From Desulfobacterales bacterium (GTDB lineage: Bacteria > Desulfobacterota > Desulfobacteria > Desulfobacterales > Desulfosalsimonadaceae), in the NCBI GenBank assembly GCA_034520365.1, contig JAXHNP010000008.1:1-64000 (forward strand): a DNA stretch of 64,000 bases. The letters are read 5' to 3'. Numbering within the stretch: the first letter of the stretch is position 1; each line of letters begins with the position of its first letter. Positions 34,640 through 42,453 of the stretch are shown here, piece after piece. Under the pieces are notes generated by a model that saw only the letters and a list, made by a program, of their open reading frames with translations, was not told where the DNA came from and did not search any database. A program made the position numbers and the translations under genes.

Positions 34640-35461
34640 ATGAAACTCTCGCCGTTTTTTGATCACCGGATGGCCCGAATGCCCGTGGTCCGGCTGTTTG
34701 CCGGTATTGCCGTTTCTTTGCTCATTTCGGGTTTTTTGCTTGTTTTTCCCGGCTGCCGGACAGCACCGCCGCCTGATCGGCCGACAGCAAAGCCCGTGTC
34801 CAAGATTCCGAAGCCTTTAAAAACCCCGGACAGATACCGGATAAACGGGCAGTGGTACCATCCCATAACCGATTCCAAGGGCTTTCGCCAGTCCGGAATC
34901 GCCTCTTGGTATGGGGATCCGTTCCATGGCCAAAAGACCGCCAGCGGGGAAACCTATAATATGCATGCCCGAACCGCTGCCCACAAAATACTGCCCATCG
35001 GCACATTCGTGTTGGTGCGAAGTCTGGATACGGCCAAAGAAACGGTGGTGCGCATCAATGACCGCGGCCCGTTCGTTGGGGACCGGATTATTGACCTTTC
35101 TTACCGGGCGGCCAAGGAGATCGGCATGATCGGGCCGGGAACCGCTCAGGTGGAAGTTGTTGCCCTGGAAAAGGGCCTGCCGGAGACCGATCCGGACGGG
35201 GCCCGGCATTCGGATTTCTATACCGGCGATTTCACGGTTCAGGTGGGATCGTTTGTCAACAAAGACCTTGCCGAAAAGCTGCGTGACGAACTGCGGGCCT
35301 ACAAAGAGCCGGTTTTCATTCAATCGGTGGAGCGGGAAGCAAAAACCTATTACCGGGTGCAGGTCGGCCGGTTTACCTCGCTTGCCAGTGCGAAAGCGGA
35401 AGCGGCCCGTCTTCTTGAATCCGGATACAGCGGGGCTTTTGCCGTAGCCAAGGATGACTGA
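34640..35461 (+). CDS. rlpA: RlpA-like lipoprotein with DPBB and SPOR domains
   Basis: A 273-residue outer-membrane lipoprotein. The signal peptide ends at LVFPGC near residue 38. The double-psi beta-barrel (about 75-165) has GIASWYGDPFHGQKTASGE and the catalytic-type RINDRGPFVGDRIIDLS motif. A SPOR domain (about 195-270: FTVQVGSFVNKDLAEKL) follows and should target denuded glycan at the septum. In Pseudomonas RlpA is a lytic transglycosylase. Starts 21 bases after the trmO-like stop. Confidence 0.9.
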   Translation: MKLSPFFDHRMARMPVVRLFAGIAVSLLISGFLLVFPGCRTAPPPDRPTAKPVSKIPKPLKTPDRYRINGQWYHPITDSKGFRQSGIASWYGDPFHGQKTASGETYNMHARTAAHKILPIGTFVLVRSLDTAKETVVRINDRGPFVGDRIIDLSYRAAKEIGMIGPGTAQVEVVALEKGLPETDPDGARHSDFYTGDFTVQVGSFVNKDLAEKLRDELRAYKEPVFIQSVEREAKTYYRVQVGRFTSLASAKAEAARLLESGYSGAFAVAKDD

Positions 35462-35559
35462 TAAGAAATTTTTGAGCCGCTTTCCGTCTTACTCTGGTTT
35501 ATCTTATCCGGATGGAATTGCAGATTGCGGTAGCACCCAGAAAGTGAAACGGAGGCATC

Positions 35560-36627
35560 ATGACTGAAGACAAACTATTTTCTTCTTTTCAAATCAAGAA
35601 CAAAAAAATGAAAAACCGCATTGGGCTGGCGCCGATGACGCGGACCTCATCGCCTGGGGGAAGCATTCCGAGAAAAGACGTGCTGGAATTCCTGGTGCGG
35701 CGGGCGGAAAACGACGTCTCGCTGGTATTTACGGAGGCTATTTTAACCGATTATGAAAGTGCCCAGGGCTATCCCAAGCAGTCGCGCATGGTGACCCAGC
35801 AGCAGATCGATGCCTGGGGCCCGGTTGTCAAGGCCATTCAGGACGCCGGGTCAGTGGCGATCATGCAGATGTTTCACTGCGGTCGGGTGGCCTGGCCGGA
35901 AATAAACCCGGCTGAGCGCATCATTGCGCCCAGCGCGATTTCTCCAAAGCAAAACAACGTCATCACTGGAGAGCCTTATCCGGTCCCTGATGAGATGAGC
36001 CGATTTGACATACAACATGTCATCAACGGTTTTGTTGAAACTGCCCGGGGGGCTGTTGCAGCGGGGTTTGACGGCATGGAAATTCACGGGGCGCACGGGT
36101 ATTTGATCAATGAATTTCTGTCGACGTATTCCAATCAGCGTAAAGACGATTATGGGGGGTCGGTTGAAAACCGGTTTCGGTTTGCGGCAGAGATTATCCG
36201 GGCCGTTAAGGATGTTGTGCCGGATGAGATGCTTTTGACATTCCGAATTTCGAATTGGGGGGTGGTAGACCCGGAAGTTTCCCTGTTTGACGCATCCGAG
36301 TGGGCTGAGATCATTTCACTGCTCGATGCCGAGCCGATTGATGCCATATCGGTGTCGACGCTGAATTACGCGGAAAACGCCTTTGATACGCAAATGAACA
36401 TGGCGCAGCTAACCCGGCAGCATACCGGCAAACCGCTGATGATTTGCGGGAGCATTTATGACCGAAAGACAGCCGATGATGCCCTGTCGGACGCGGATTT
36501 TATCCTTTCGGGAAAATCCCTGCTCCTTAACCCCGACTGGGTGGCAGACATCCGCAACAACAAGCCGCTAAACCGCCGGACGAACGAGGAATCCAACGTG
36601 GCCTATACGGAAACGCCAATTCCATAA
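35560..36627 (+). CDS. Old Yellow Enzyme-family NADH:flavin oxidoreductase
   Basis: A 355-residue FMN TIM-barrel protein. Motifs are NRIGLAPMTRTSSPGG near residue 20, FHCGRVAWPEINP near 105, the active-site pair in EIHGAHGYLINEFLS near 170, and YGGSVENRFRFAAEI. It is about the length of stand-alone OYE ene-reductases and has no C-terminal FeS/NADH domain of the 2,4-dienoyl-CoA reductase type. It should reduce activated C=C bonds, with an unknown natural substrate. It is monocistronic by spacing, and GGAGG precedes the start. Confidence 0.9.
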   Translation: MTEDKLFSSFQIKNKKMKNRIGLAPMTRTSSPGGSIPRKDVLEFLVRRAENDVSLVFTEAILTDYESAQGYPKQSRMVTQQQIDAWGPVVKAIQDAGSVAIMQMFHCGRVAWPEINPAERIIAPSAISPKQNNVITGEPYPVPDEMSRFDIQHVINGFVETARGAVAAGFDGMEIHGAHGYLINEFLSTYSNQRKDDYGGSVENRFRFAAEIIRAVKDVVPDEMLLTFRISNWGVVDPEVSLFDASEWAEIISLLDAEPIDAISVSTLNYAENAFDTQMNMAQLTRQHTGKPLMICGSIYDRKTADDALSDADFILSGKSLLLNPDWVADIRNNKPLNRRTNEESNVAYTETPIP

Positions 36628-36640
36628 AAAAGTCAACTGT

Positions 36641-37999
36641 TTAATTCCGTATGCTGGTCACAGGCGCCGGCAGGCGGCCGCCGCGCTTTAAGAACTCTCC
36701 CGCGGAAAAGGGGCTGACCCGCATCACCGGGGCGGCGCCCAAAAGCCCCCCGAATTCCAAAAGCTCGCCGGCCTGCTTGCCGGGGGCGGGAATAATCCGC
36801 ACGCCGGTGGTTTTGTTGTTAATCACCCCGATGGCCAGTTCATCGGCAATAATGCCGTTGATTGTCTCTTCCGGGGTGTCGCCCGGAACCGCAAACATGT
36901 CAAGGCCCACCGAGCAGACGGAGGTCAGGGCTTCCAGTTTATCCAGGCCGAGCGCGCCCTTTATAACAGCCTCTATCATCCCAGCATCCTCGCTTACCGG
37001 AATAAAGGTGCCGCTCAACCCGCCCACGCAGCCGCTCGCCATGGCACCGCCTTTTTTGACCGCATCCATCAATAGGGCTAATGCCAGGGTGGAGCCGTGG
37101 GCGCCGATTTTCTCGATGCCGAAGGCCTCGATCACGCCCGCCACCGAATCTCCCCGGGCCGTGGTGGAGGCAAGAGAGATGTCAACGATACCGAAATTGA
37201 TATTTAAGGCCGCAGCCAGTTCCCGGCCGATCAATTCGCCGGCGCGGGTGATTTTAAAAACCGTCCGCTTGATAATCTCAGAGAGCCGGGTCAGGTCATT
37301 TTCGCGGTTTTTTTCCACCACGCTTTTGACCACGCCCGGGCCGCTGACGCCGATGTTTAATGTCGTATCCGCCTCGCCCACGCCGTGAAAGGCCCCGGCC
37401 ATGAATGGGTTGTCCTCCGGGGCGTTGACGAACACGACGAATTTGGCGCACCCCACGGCATTCTTGCTTCTTTCAGCGGTTTGTTTAAGCATCCCCCCGA
37501 GCAGATTGACCGCATCCAGATTTAATCCGGAAACATTCGCGCCCACATTTAAAAACGCACATACCCGGCCGGTCCGGGAGAGGACCGCCGGCAGCGCCTC
37601 AATCAGCGTCCGGTCCGAGCAGGTCATTCCTTTTTGCACCATGGCGCCGAATCCGCCGATATAATCGATGCCCGCGTCTGCGGCAGCGGTATCCAGGGTT
37701 TGGGCCATTTCCAGAAACCGCTCCGGCCGGCAATGGGTTTCCATGATCAGGCTGACAGGCGTTACGGCAATGCGCTTGTTGACGATGGGAACGCCATACT
37801 TTTGTTCAAGCAATGCGGATTCATTTATCAAGCCGGAAGCATGCGCGCATATTTTATCATAGACCTTCCGCCGGAAAGCGGCAAAGTCCGAGTCGATACA
37901 GTCTTTCAGATTAACCCCCAGCGTGGTGGTCCGGATATCTAAATTCTGGCGCAGGATCATGCTGGCGGTTTCATAGATTTCTTCCAAATCAAAGGCCAT
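36641..37999 (-). CDS. UPF0210/DUF711 (PFL-like) protein
   Basis: A 452-residue protein of the UPF0210 family, distantly related to pyruvate formate-lyase and the anaerobic ribonucleotide reductase fold. Length and segments such as IYETASMILRQNLDIRTTTL at the start, GCAKFVVFVNAPEDNPFMAG and GSTLALALLMDAVKKGGAMA fit the family well. No glycyl-radical motif is needed or seen. It almost always neighbours the UPF0237 ACT protein, as here (three bases apart). Function unknown. Confidence 0.9.
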   Translation of the reverse strand: MAFDLEEIYETASMILRQNLDIRTTTLGVNLKDCIDSDFAAFRRKVYDKICAHASGLINESALLEQKYGVPIVNKRIAVTPVSLIMETHCRPERFLEMAQTLDTAAADAGIDYIGGFGAMVQKGMTCSDRTLIEALPAVLSRTGRVCAFLNVGANVSGLNLDAVNLLGGMLKQTAERSKNAVGCAKFVVFVNAPEDNPFMAGAFHGVGEADTTLNIGVSGPGVVKSVVEKNRENDLTRLSEIIKRTVFKITRAGELIGRELAAALNINFGIVDISLASTTARGDSVAGVIEAFGIEKIGAHGSTLALALLMDAVKKGGAMASGCVGGLSGTFIPVSEDAGMIEAVIKGALGLDKLEALTSVCSVGLDMFAVPGDTPEETINGIIADELAIGVINNKTTGVRIIPAPGKQAGELLEFGGLLGAAPVMRVSPFSAGEFLKRGGRLPAPVTSIRN

Positions 38000-38002
38000 G
38001 GT

Positions 38003-38290
38003 TCATATCCGGTGCATCATTTTGAAAAGGTTTTCGTGCTGAACCTGAATCTGCATGGCCAGATCCTGTCCGATGGCTTCCAGATCCCGGCCCATCTCCT
38101 CCATGGGAATCGGCATATCCGCTACATCCACCATCATGGACATGACAAAATAGCCGTCCGTCATGATCCGCTGGTTAATGTCCACAATGTTTACCGCTTT
38201 TTGATATAAATAGGATGATACGGTGGCTACCACGCCTTTGCGGTCCTTGCCGATCACGGTTATAAAAACCAGTTCTTTTTCGGATTCCAT
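38003..38290 (-). CDS. UPF0237 ACT-domain protein
   Basis: A 95-residue single ACT domain (VFITVIGKDRKGVVATVSSY at the start), the usual partner of UPF0210 proteins. ACT domains bind small ligands, often amino acids, so it may be the regulatory subunit of the downstream protein. Related to the GcvR-like group. The ligand is unknown. Confidence 0.9.
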   Translation of the reverse strand: MESEKELVFITVIGKDRKGVVATVSSYLYQKAVNIVDINQRIMTDGYFVMSMMVDVADMPIPMEEMGRDLEAIGQDLAMQIQVQHENLFKMMHRI

Positions 38291-38328
38291 GATTCACCTT
38301 CAGTTAAATCGGCTCCAGGGAAATTCAG

Positions 38329-38384
38329 GTTTATAGTTCACGGTTCATAGTTCACGGTTCAAGGTTCACAGTTCGAGGTTCATA
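38329..38384. repeat. 7-bp tandem array, 8 units (GTTCACG/GTTCATA)
   Basis: Eight heptads, all GTT(C/T)-x-A/G-x: GTTTATA, GTTCACG, GTTCATA, GTTCACG, GTTCAAG, GTTCACA, GTTCGAG, GTTCATA. The array ends five bases before a long palindrome. Confidence 0.88.
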
Positions 38385-38388
38385 GCGC

Positions 38389-38456
38389 GTAGGGTGGATA
38401 AGCGACAGCGCATCCGCCAGGTATTTGGTGGATGCGCTGTCGCTTATCCACCCTAC
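38389..38456. repeat. 68-bp near-perfect palindrome (REP-like)
   Basis: Two 31-nt arms (38389-38419 and 38426-38456) pair with one mismatch around a six-base loop. The arm starts GTAGGGTGGATAAGCGACAG. Similar words, GGTGGATAAGCG...GCGCATCCACC, are familiar from intergenic repeats of many proteobacteria. Only one copy is in this window. Confidence 0.85.
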
Positions 38457-38511
38457 ACTGCTCGGCAAATTAAAAACCGATTACGGGTACGCGTAAGAGT
38501 ATGAACAGAAA

Positions 38512-38556
38512 GTTACTTTCTGCAAAAATGCCGTGACGGCGGCATAAACCGCTTTT
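38512..38556 (+). repeat. dispersed 45-bp repeat, copy 3
   Basis: GTTACTTTCTGCAAAAATGC, CGTGACGGCGG, CATAAACCGCTTTT. It touches the last base of korC. The preceding AGTATGAACAGA (38499) is shared with copy 2. Confidence 0.72.
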
Positions 38557-39104
38557 CAAGAAATCGCCAAATTTTGCGCCAGGTCAAACCCCAGGTCAAA
38601 TGCGGATTCGTTTAATTCAATGAAGTTTTTGGGCACGCGTTCCCGGATGACTTTTTTGACCGCCTCGGGCGAGACCACCCCGGTCAGCCGGACCACGGCG
38701 GCCAGCATACAGATATTTAAGACCACAAGGTTGCCGATCTTTTCAGTTACTGCATCCGTGAGCGGCAGTTCATTTCGCCGGGCATCCACGGTTTTTTCAA
38801 TATGCACCCATCGGCTGTCCGTAATCAGGAGGCCGCCCGGGCGGAGCGAGGGGAGGTATTTCGTGTATGCGGTCTGGGTCAGGCAGACCAGGACATTGGG
38901 CTGGACGATTTTGGGAAAATGAATCGGGGCATCCGAGATGATGACATCGCTTCGCGTCGCGCCGCCGCGCGCCTCCGCCCCATAGGATTGGCTCTGCACG
39001 GCGTTTAAGCCCTCATAAAGGACCGCGGTTTCCGCCAAAATAATGCCTGCGGTAATTACCCCCTGGCCGCCGGAACCTGAGAACATGAGTCGGGTCTTTG
39101 CCAT
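38556..39104 (-). CDS. korC: 2-oxoacid:ferredoxin oxidoreductase gamma subunit
   Basis: A 182-residue gamma subunit of the 2-oxoacid:acceptor oxidoreductase family. The start FSGSGGQGVITAGIILAE and the segment SQSYGAEARGGATRSDVIIS are typical. It forms one operon with korB (one base away), korA and korD. The complex converts a 2-oxoacid and CoA to acyl-CoA, CO2 and reduced ferredoxin, or the reverse. The 2-oxoglutarate assignment follows the gene order D-A-B-C and is likely but not proven. Confidence 0.9.
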   Translation of the reverse strand: MAKTRLMFSGSGGQGVITAGIILAETAVLYEGLNAVQSQSYGAEARGGATRSDVIISDAPIHFPKIVQPNVLVCLTQTAYTKYLPSLRPGGLLITDSRWVHIEKTVDARRNELPLTDAVTEKIGNLVVLNICMLAAVVRLTGVVSPEAVKKVIRERVPKNFIELNESAFDLGFDLAQNLAIS

Positions 39105-39105
39105 A

Positions 39106-39909
39106 TTAGCTTTTCCCGCTTGCCATGTGGATCATTTTTTCATATTCGCTCGTGTATTCCGGCCGCTCGGTTTGGGCAAAAATGCCCCGCCTGATTTTAT
39201 CCGGCGAGTCCGCCGCTGCTTTGGAATCCAGCGCCGCGGTCTGCTTCTTATAGGTCTCCAGCATATTGACCGCTGTTCCGAGCTTGTTTCTTCGGCCGAA
39301 GTTCGTGGGGCACTGGCTCATGACTTCGACCACGGAAAAGCCTTTGTGGGAAATCGCTTTTTCGATAAAGCCGGAAAGCTCCTTTACATGATAGGCGGTG
39401 GAGCGGGCCACGAATGTGGCGCCCGCGGCCTTCGAGAGCTCCACCAGGTCAAAATCATGGTCCACGTTTCCATAGGGGGCGGTGGTGCCGAACATCCCGC
39501 AGCCGGTCAGCGGTGAGAACTGGCCGCCGGTCATGCCGTATATGCGGTTGTTCATGATGATGGCGGTCATGTTAATATTTCGCCGGGCCGCATGCAGAAA
39601 GTGATTGCCGCCAATGGCGAGGGCATCCCCGTCGCCCATGGGTACAAGCACGGTAAGCTCCGGCCGGCTCATCTTGATACCCGTGGCAAACGCCAGCGCG
39701 CGGCCATGCAAAGTGTGCATGGTATGAAAATCCACATACCCGGAAATTCGTGCCGAGCAGCCGATACCTGAGACCATGACGATATCGCTTTTATCAATGC
39801 CAAGCTTTTCCACGGCCCTGAGCAGGGCATTTAAAACAATGCCGTGCCCGCAGCCCGGACACCACATATGGGGGAAAAATCGCTCCCGCAGATAATCGCG
39901 CACGGCCAT
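39106..39909 (-). CDS. korB: 2-oxoacid:ferredoxin oxidoreductase beta subunit (TPP-binding)
   Basis: A 267-residue beta subunit. The cluster/TPP-binding start HMWCPGCGHGIVLNALLRA, the GIGCSARISGYVDFHTMHTL segment and the diphosphate motif MGDGDALAIGGNHFLHAARR followed by a few residues to MNNRIYGMTGGQ are diagnostic. It lies one base upstream of korC and three bases after korA. Confidence 0.93.
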   Translation of the reverse strand: MAVRDYLRERFFPHMWCPGCGHGIVLNALLRAVEKLGIDKSDIVMVSGIGCSARISGYVDFHTMHTLHGRALAFATGIKMSRPELTVLVPMGDGDALAIGGNHFLHAARRNINMTAIIMNNRIYGMTGGQFSPLTGCGMFGTTAPYGNVDHDFDLVELSKAAGATFVARSTAYHVKELSGFIEKAISHKGFSVVEVMSQCPTNFGRRNKLGTAVNMLETYKKQTAALDSKAAADSPDKIRRGIFAQTERPEYTSEYEKMIHMASGKS

Positions 39910-39912
39910 GAG

Positions 39913-41061
39913 TCAGACCCCCTTTCCGTGGATGACGTGGATGATGTTCTGGATATCGGTGGGCGTAATCAGCTCGCCGTCTATTCGATTGGCGAGAAAC
40001 ACCCGGTCCGGCTGATGAACCGCCAGTTTGACCTGCTGGAGAATCTGGCCCATATTCATCTCAACCACCACAACGGACTGGGCATTGCGGCATTTTTCGC
40101 GTACCAGGGCATGGGGAAACGGCCATAGGGTCTGAAGCTCGAGAAGGCCCAGGTTCTCCCCCCGCTTGCGCCGGTTTTCCACCAGGTGAAGGGCGGAGCG
40201 GGCCGCCGCGCCGTAAGAGATCAGTACTGTGGGCGCATCATCCAGATAGAATTCCTTCCACCGGGTCATGTGATCCGCATAATGATCGATTTTATCCACC
40301 AGGTGCCGGATCAGGCCATAAACGATTTTGGGATTTTCCGTGGGGAATCCCCACATATCGTGAAAAAGCCCGGTCACATTGTAGCGGTGCACGCCGCCGA
40401 AATCCGACATGGGAAGGCGCCCGTCCTCCCGGGGGAGATAGGGATGATAGTCCACGCCCTGGGAGACCTCGGTCTTAAGCCGCCCCACTGTGGGGATATC
40501 GCCTTCATCCGGCACCTCCAGGCGTTCCCGCAGATGGCCGGTGGTCTCATCGAGCAGCAGGATCACCGGGGTGCGGTAGGTTTCCGCAAAATTGAAGGCA
40601 TTGACGGTCATGGTAAAGATATCCTGGTTCGTGGAGGCGGTAAGCGCGATGATAGCATGTTCCCCGTGGGTGCCGTAGCGGGCCTGATTGACATCGCCCT
40701 GGCTCACATGCGTGGGGAGACCCGTGGACGGGCCGCCGCGCTGGACATTGACGATAACACAGGGGATTTCCGTCATAATGGCATAGCCCAGCGCCTCCTG
40801 CATGAGGGAGAAACCGGGGCCGCTGGTGGCGGTCATCACCTTGTGCCCGGTCAACGAGGCGCCGATAATGGCGCAGATCGAGGCGATTTCATCCTCCATC
40901 TGCAGGAATTTGCCGCCTATCCGGGGAAGCCGATTGGCCATGAACTCCATGATTTCCGATGACGGGGTAATCGGATAGCCGGCGAAAAAGTCAAGCCCCG
41001 AGTAAAGTGCGGCTTCGGCGCATGCCACGTTGCCTTGCACGAATTTCAGCGATTGGGTCAT
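39913..41061 (-). CDS. korA: 2-oxoacid:ferredoxin oxidoreductase alpha subunit
   Basis: A 382-residue alpha subunit. Landmarks are GCDFFAGYPITPSSEIMEF-like text near residue 28 (GLDFFAGYPITPSSEI), DEIASICAIIGASLTGHKVM, ATSGPGFSLMQEALGYAI and QRGGPSTGLPTHVSQGD near residue 108. These are the usual signature of 2-oxoglutarate synthase-type alpha subunits. Third gene of korDABC. Confidence 0.93.
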   Translation of the reverse strand: MTQSLKFVQGNVACAEAALYSGLDFFAGYPITPSSEIMEFMANRLPRIGGKFLQMEDEIASICAIIGASLTGHKVMTATSGPGFSLMQEALGYAIMTEIPCVIVNVQRGGPSTGLPTHVSQGDVNQARYGTHGEHAIIALTASTNQDIFTMTVNAFNFAETYRTPVILLLDETTGHLRERLEVPDEGDIPTVGRLKTEVSQGVDYHPYLPREDGRLPMSDFGGVHRYNVTGLFHDMWGFPTENPKIVYGLIRHLVDKIDHYADHMTRWKEFYLDDAPTVLISYGAAARSALHLVENRRKRGENLGLLELQTLWPFPHALVREKCRNAQSVVVVEMNMGQILQQVKLAVHQPDRVFLANRIDGELITPTDIQNIIHVIHGKGV

Positions 41062-41070
41062 AAAGTTTGC

Positions 41071-41277
41071 TTATTCCTCGCAGATCACTTCAATTGCCAG
41101 ATCCGGACACCGGTATTCGCAAAGCCGGCAGCAGATGCAGGCATCGGGTTGGGCTGCATGGACCTTTTGTTCATCATCCAGCTCGAGTACGCTTTTCGGG
41201 CAGAAATGCACGCATATGCCGCAGCCTTTGCACCATTCCCGCTCTATGCGGTGTTCTTTGAGTTTTGGTTTGCCCAT
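41071..41277 (-). CDS. korD: 2[4Fe-4S] ferredoxin subunit of the 2-oxoacid oxidoreductase
   Basis: A 68-residue ferredoxin with two cluster motifs, CKGCGICVHFCPKSV (near residue 16) and CICCRLCEYRCPDLA (near 47). It is the first gene of the korDABC operon, nine bases before korA, and should pass electrons to free ferredoxin. It starts 26 bases after the upstream signalling operon, so read-through from that operon is possible. Confidence 0.92.
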   Translation of the reverse strand: MGKPKLKEHRIEREWCKGCGICVHFCPKSVLELDDEQKVHAAQPDACICCRLCEYRCPDLAIEVICEE

Positions 41278-41303
41278 GGGTCGGATCTGTATTTTTTATG
41301 GAT

Positions 41304-42413
41304 TCAAGGGTGGCCCGCCAGTGCGTCGGTTGGCAGCAGCAGGCTGAAGGTTGAGCCTTCGCCCTCCCTGCTTTCAAACTCGATCCGCCCCCCGTGCGCC
41401 TCCATGATTTTTTTGGTGATTGCAAGTCCCAGCCCCGTACTGGTCTCACCGGCGGTGGGGCGGACACTCAGCCGATGGAATTCACTGAACAGCATATTTT
41501 GCTCCTCGCGCGGGATGCCCGGCCCCTGGTCCTGAACGCTGAATACGGCGTGGCTGTTGGTCTGGTATAAATCAATGTGTACGCAGGTGCCGGTGGGCGA
41601 GAATTTCACGGCATTGCTGATCAGGTTGTCAATGGCCTGGCTGATCCGATGGGGATCAAAGGAGATGTTCTCGATTTCATTTAATTGGGGGGTCATCTGA
41701 ATATGTTTCTGATCGGCCTGCACCGCATGGAGCCGGATGCGCTCCATGGCCAGGTCTTTTAATGAGCCGGGTTTGTGCACAATATCCAATCGGCCGCTTT
41801 CAATCCGGGAGATATCTAAAAGGTCATTGATCATGGCCAGCATGTTTCGGCTGGTGGAGTGAATGATGGATAAAAATTCGTTTTGTTCCTCGTTTAAATT
41901 GCCGGCGTTTTTGAGCAGCAGCTCGGAAAACCCCCGGATGGATATCAGCGGGTTCCTTAAATCATGGGCCACAATACCGATGAATTTGTTTTTGATCTGA
42001 TTGATTTCCGCCAGTTCCTCCTGGTTTTTGCGAAGCGTTTTCTCCAGGTTGATGATGCGCTGGCCCACTTTGAGCCGGGCGTTTAACTCCAGGAGGTTGA
42101 TCGGTTTTTCCAGATACTCATCCACCCCCGCGTCAAAGCTTTCTAAAAGATCCGCCTGTTCCATGCCGGTGGTTAAAAGCACAATGAATACATAGGGCTG
42201 ATCCTCTTTTTCCCGCAGCCGCCGGCAGACCTCAATGCCGTTTAAAACCGGCAGCTCCCAGTCGAGAAGGGCGATCTGGATATTCTGGCGGACAATGGTA
42301 TTTAAGGCATCTTTGCCGTCCGCCACTTCGGTCATCCGATGCCCCTTTTTTTGGAAGAAATGGCTCAGCATGTCGCGGATTTTGGGGTCCGCGTCCGCAA
42401 CAAGAATATTCAT
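41304..42413 (-). CDS. receiver-histidine kinase (REC first)
   Basis: A 369-residue protein with an N-terminal receiver (ADADPKIRD; phospho-acceptor in ALLDWELPVLNG, near residue 55), a short coiled-coil (about 118-145) and a HisKA domain (IVAHDLRNPLISIRGFSELL). The ATPase domain follows, with NAVKFSPTG and TGLGLAITKKI. It has no membrane segment. Last gene of a minus-strand operon with a CheY-like receiver, a 55-residue protein and a GspE-like protein without Walker A. Possibly the first receiver gates its own kinase. Confidence 0.9.
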   Translation of the reverse strand: MNILVADADPKIRDMLSHFFQKKGHRMTEVADGKDALNTIVRQNIQIALLDWELPVLNGIEVCRRLREKEDQPYVFIVLLTTGMEQADLLESFDAGVDEYLEKPINLLELNARLKVGQRIINLEKTLRKNQEELAEINQIKNKFIGIVAHDLRNPLISIRGFSELLLKNAGNLNEEQNEFLSIIHSTSRNMLAMINDLLDISRIESGRLDIVHKPGSLKDLAMERIRLHAVQADQKHIQMTPQLNEIENISFDPHRISQAIDNLISNAVKFSPTGTCVHIDLYQTNSHAVFSVQDQGPGIPREEQNMLFSEFHRLSVRPTAGETSTGLGLAITKKIMEAHGGRIEFESREGEGSTFSLLLPTDALAGHP

Positions 42414-42453
42414 CTGGGAAGCTTCCGAAAATCCATGATTTTAAAAAATTGGC

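Noticed and set aside
38389-38456. DnaA boxes or an origin, because of GCTTATCCACC
   Set aside because: The word belongs to a widespread palindromic repeat, and no cluster of boxes, dnaA or dnaN is present.
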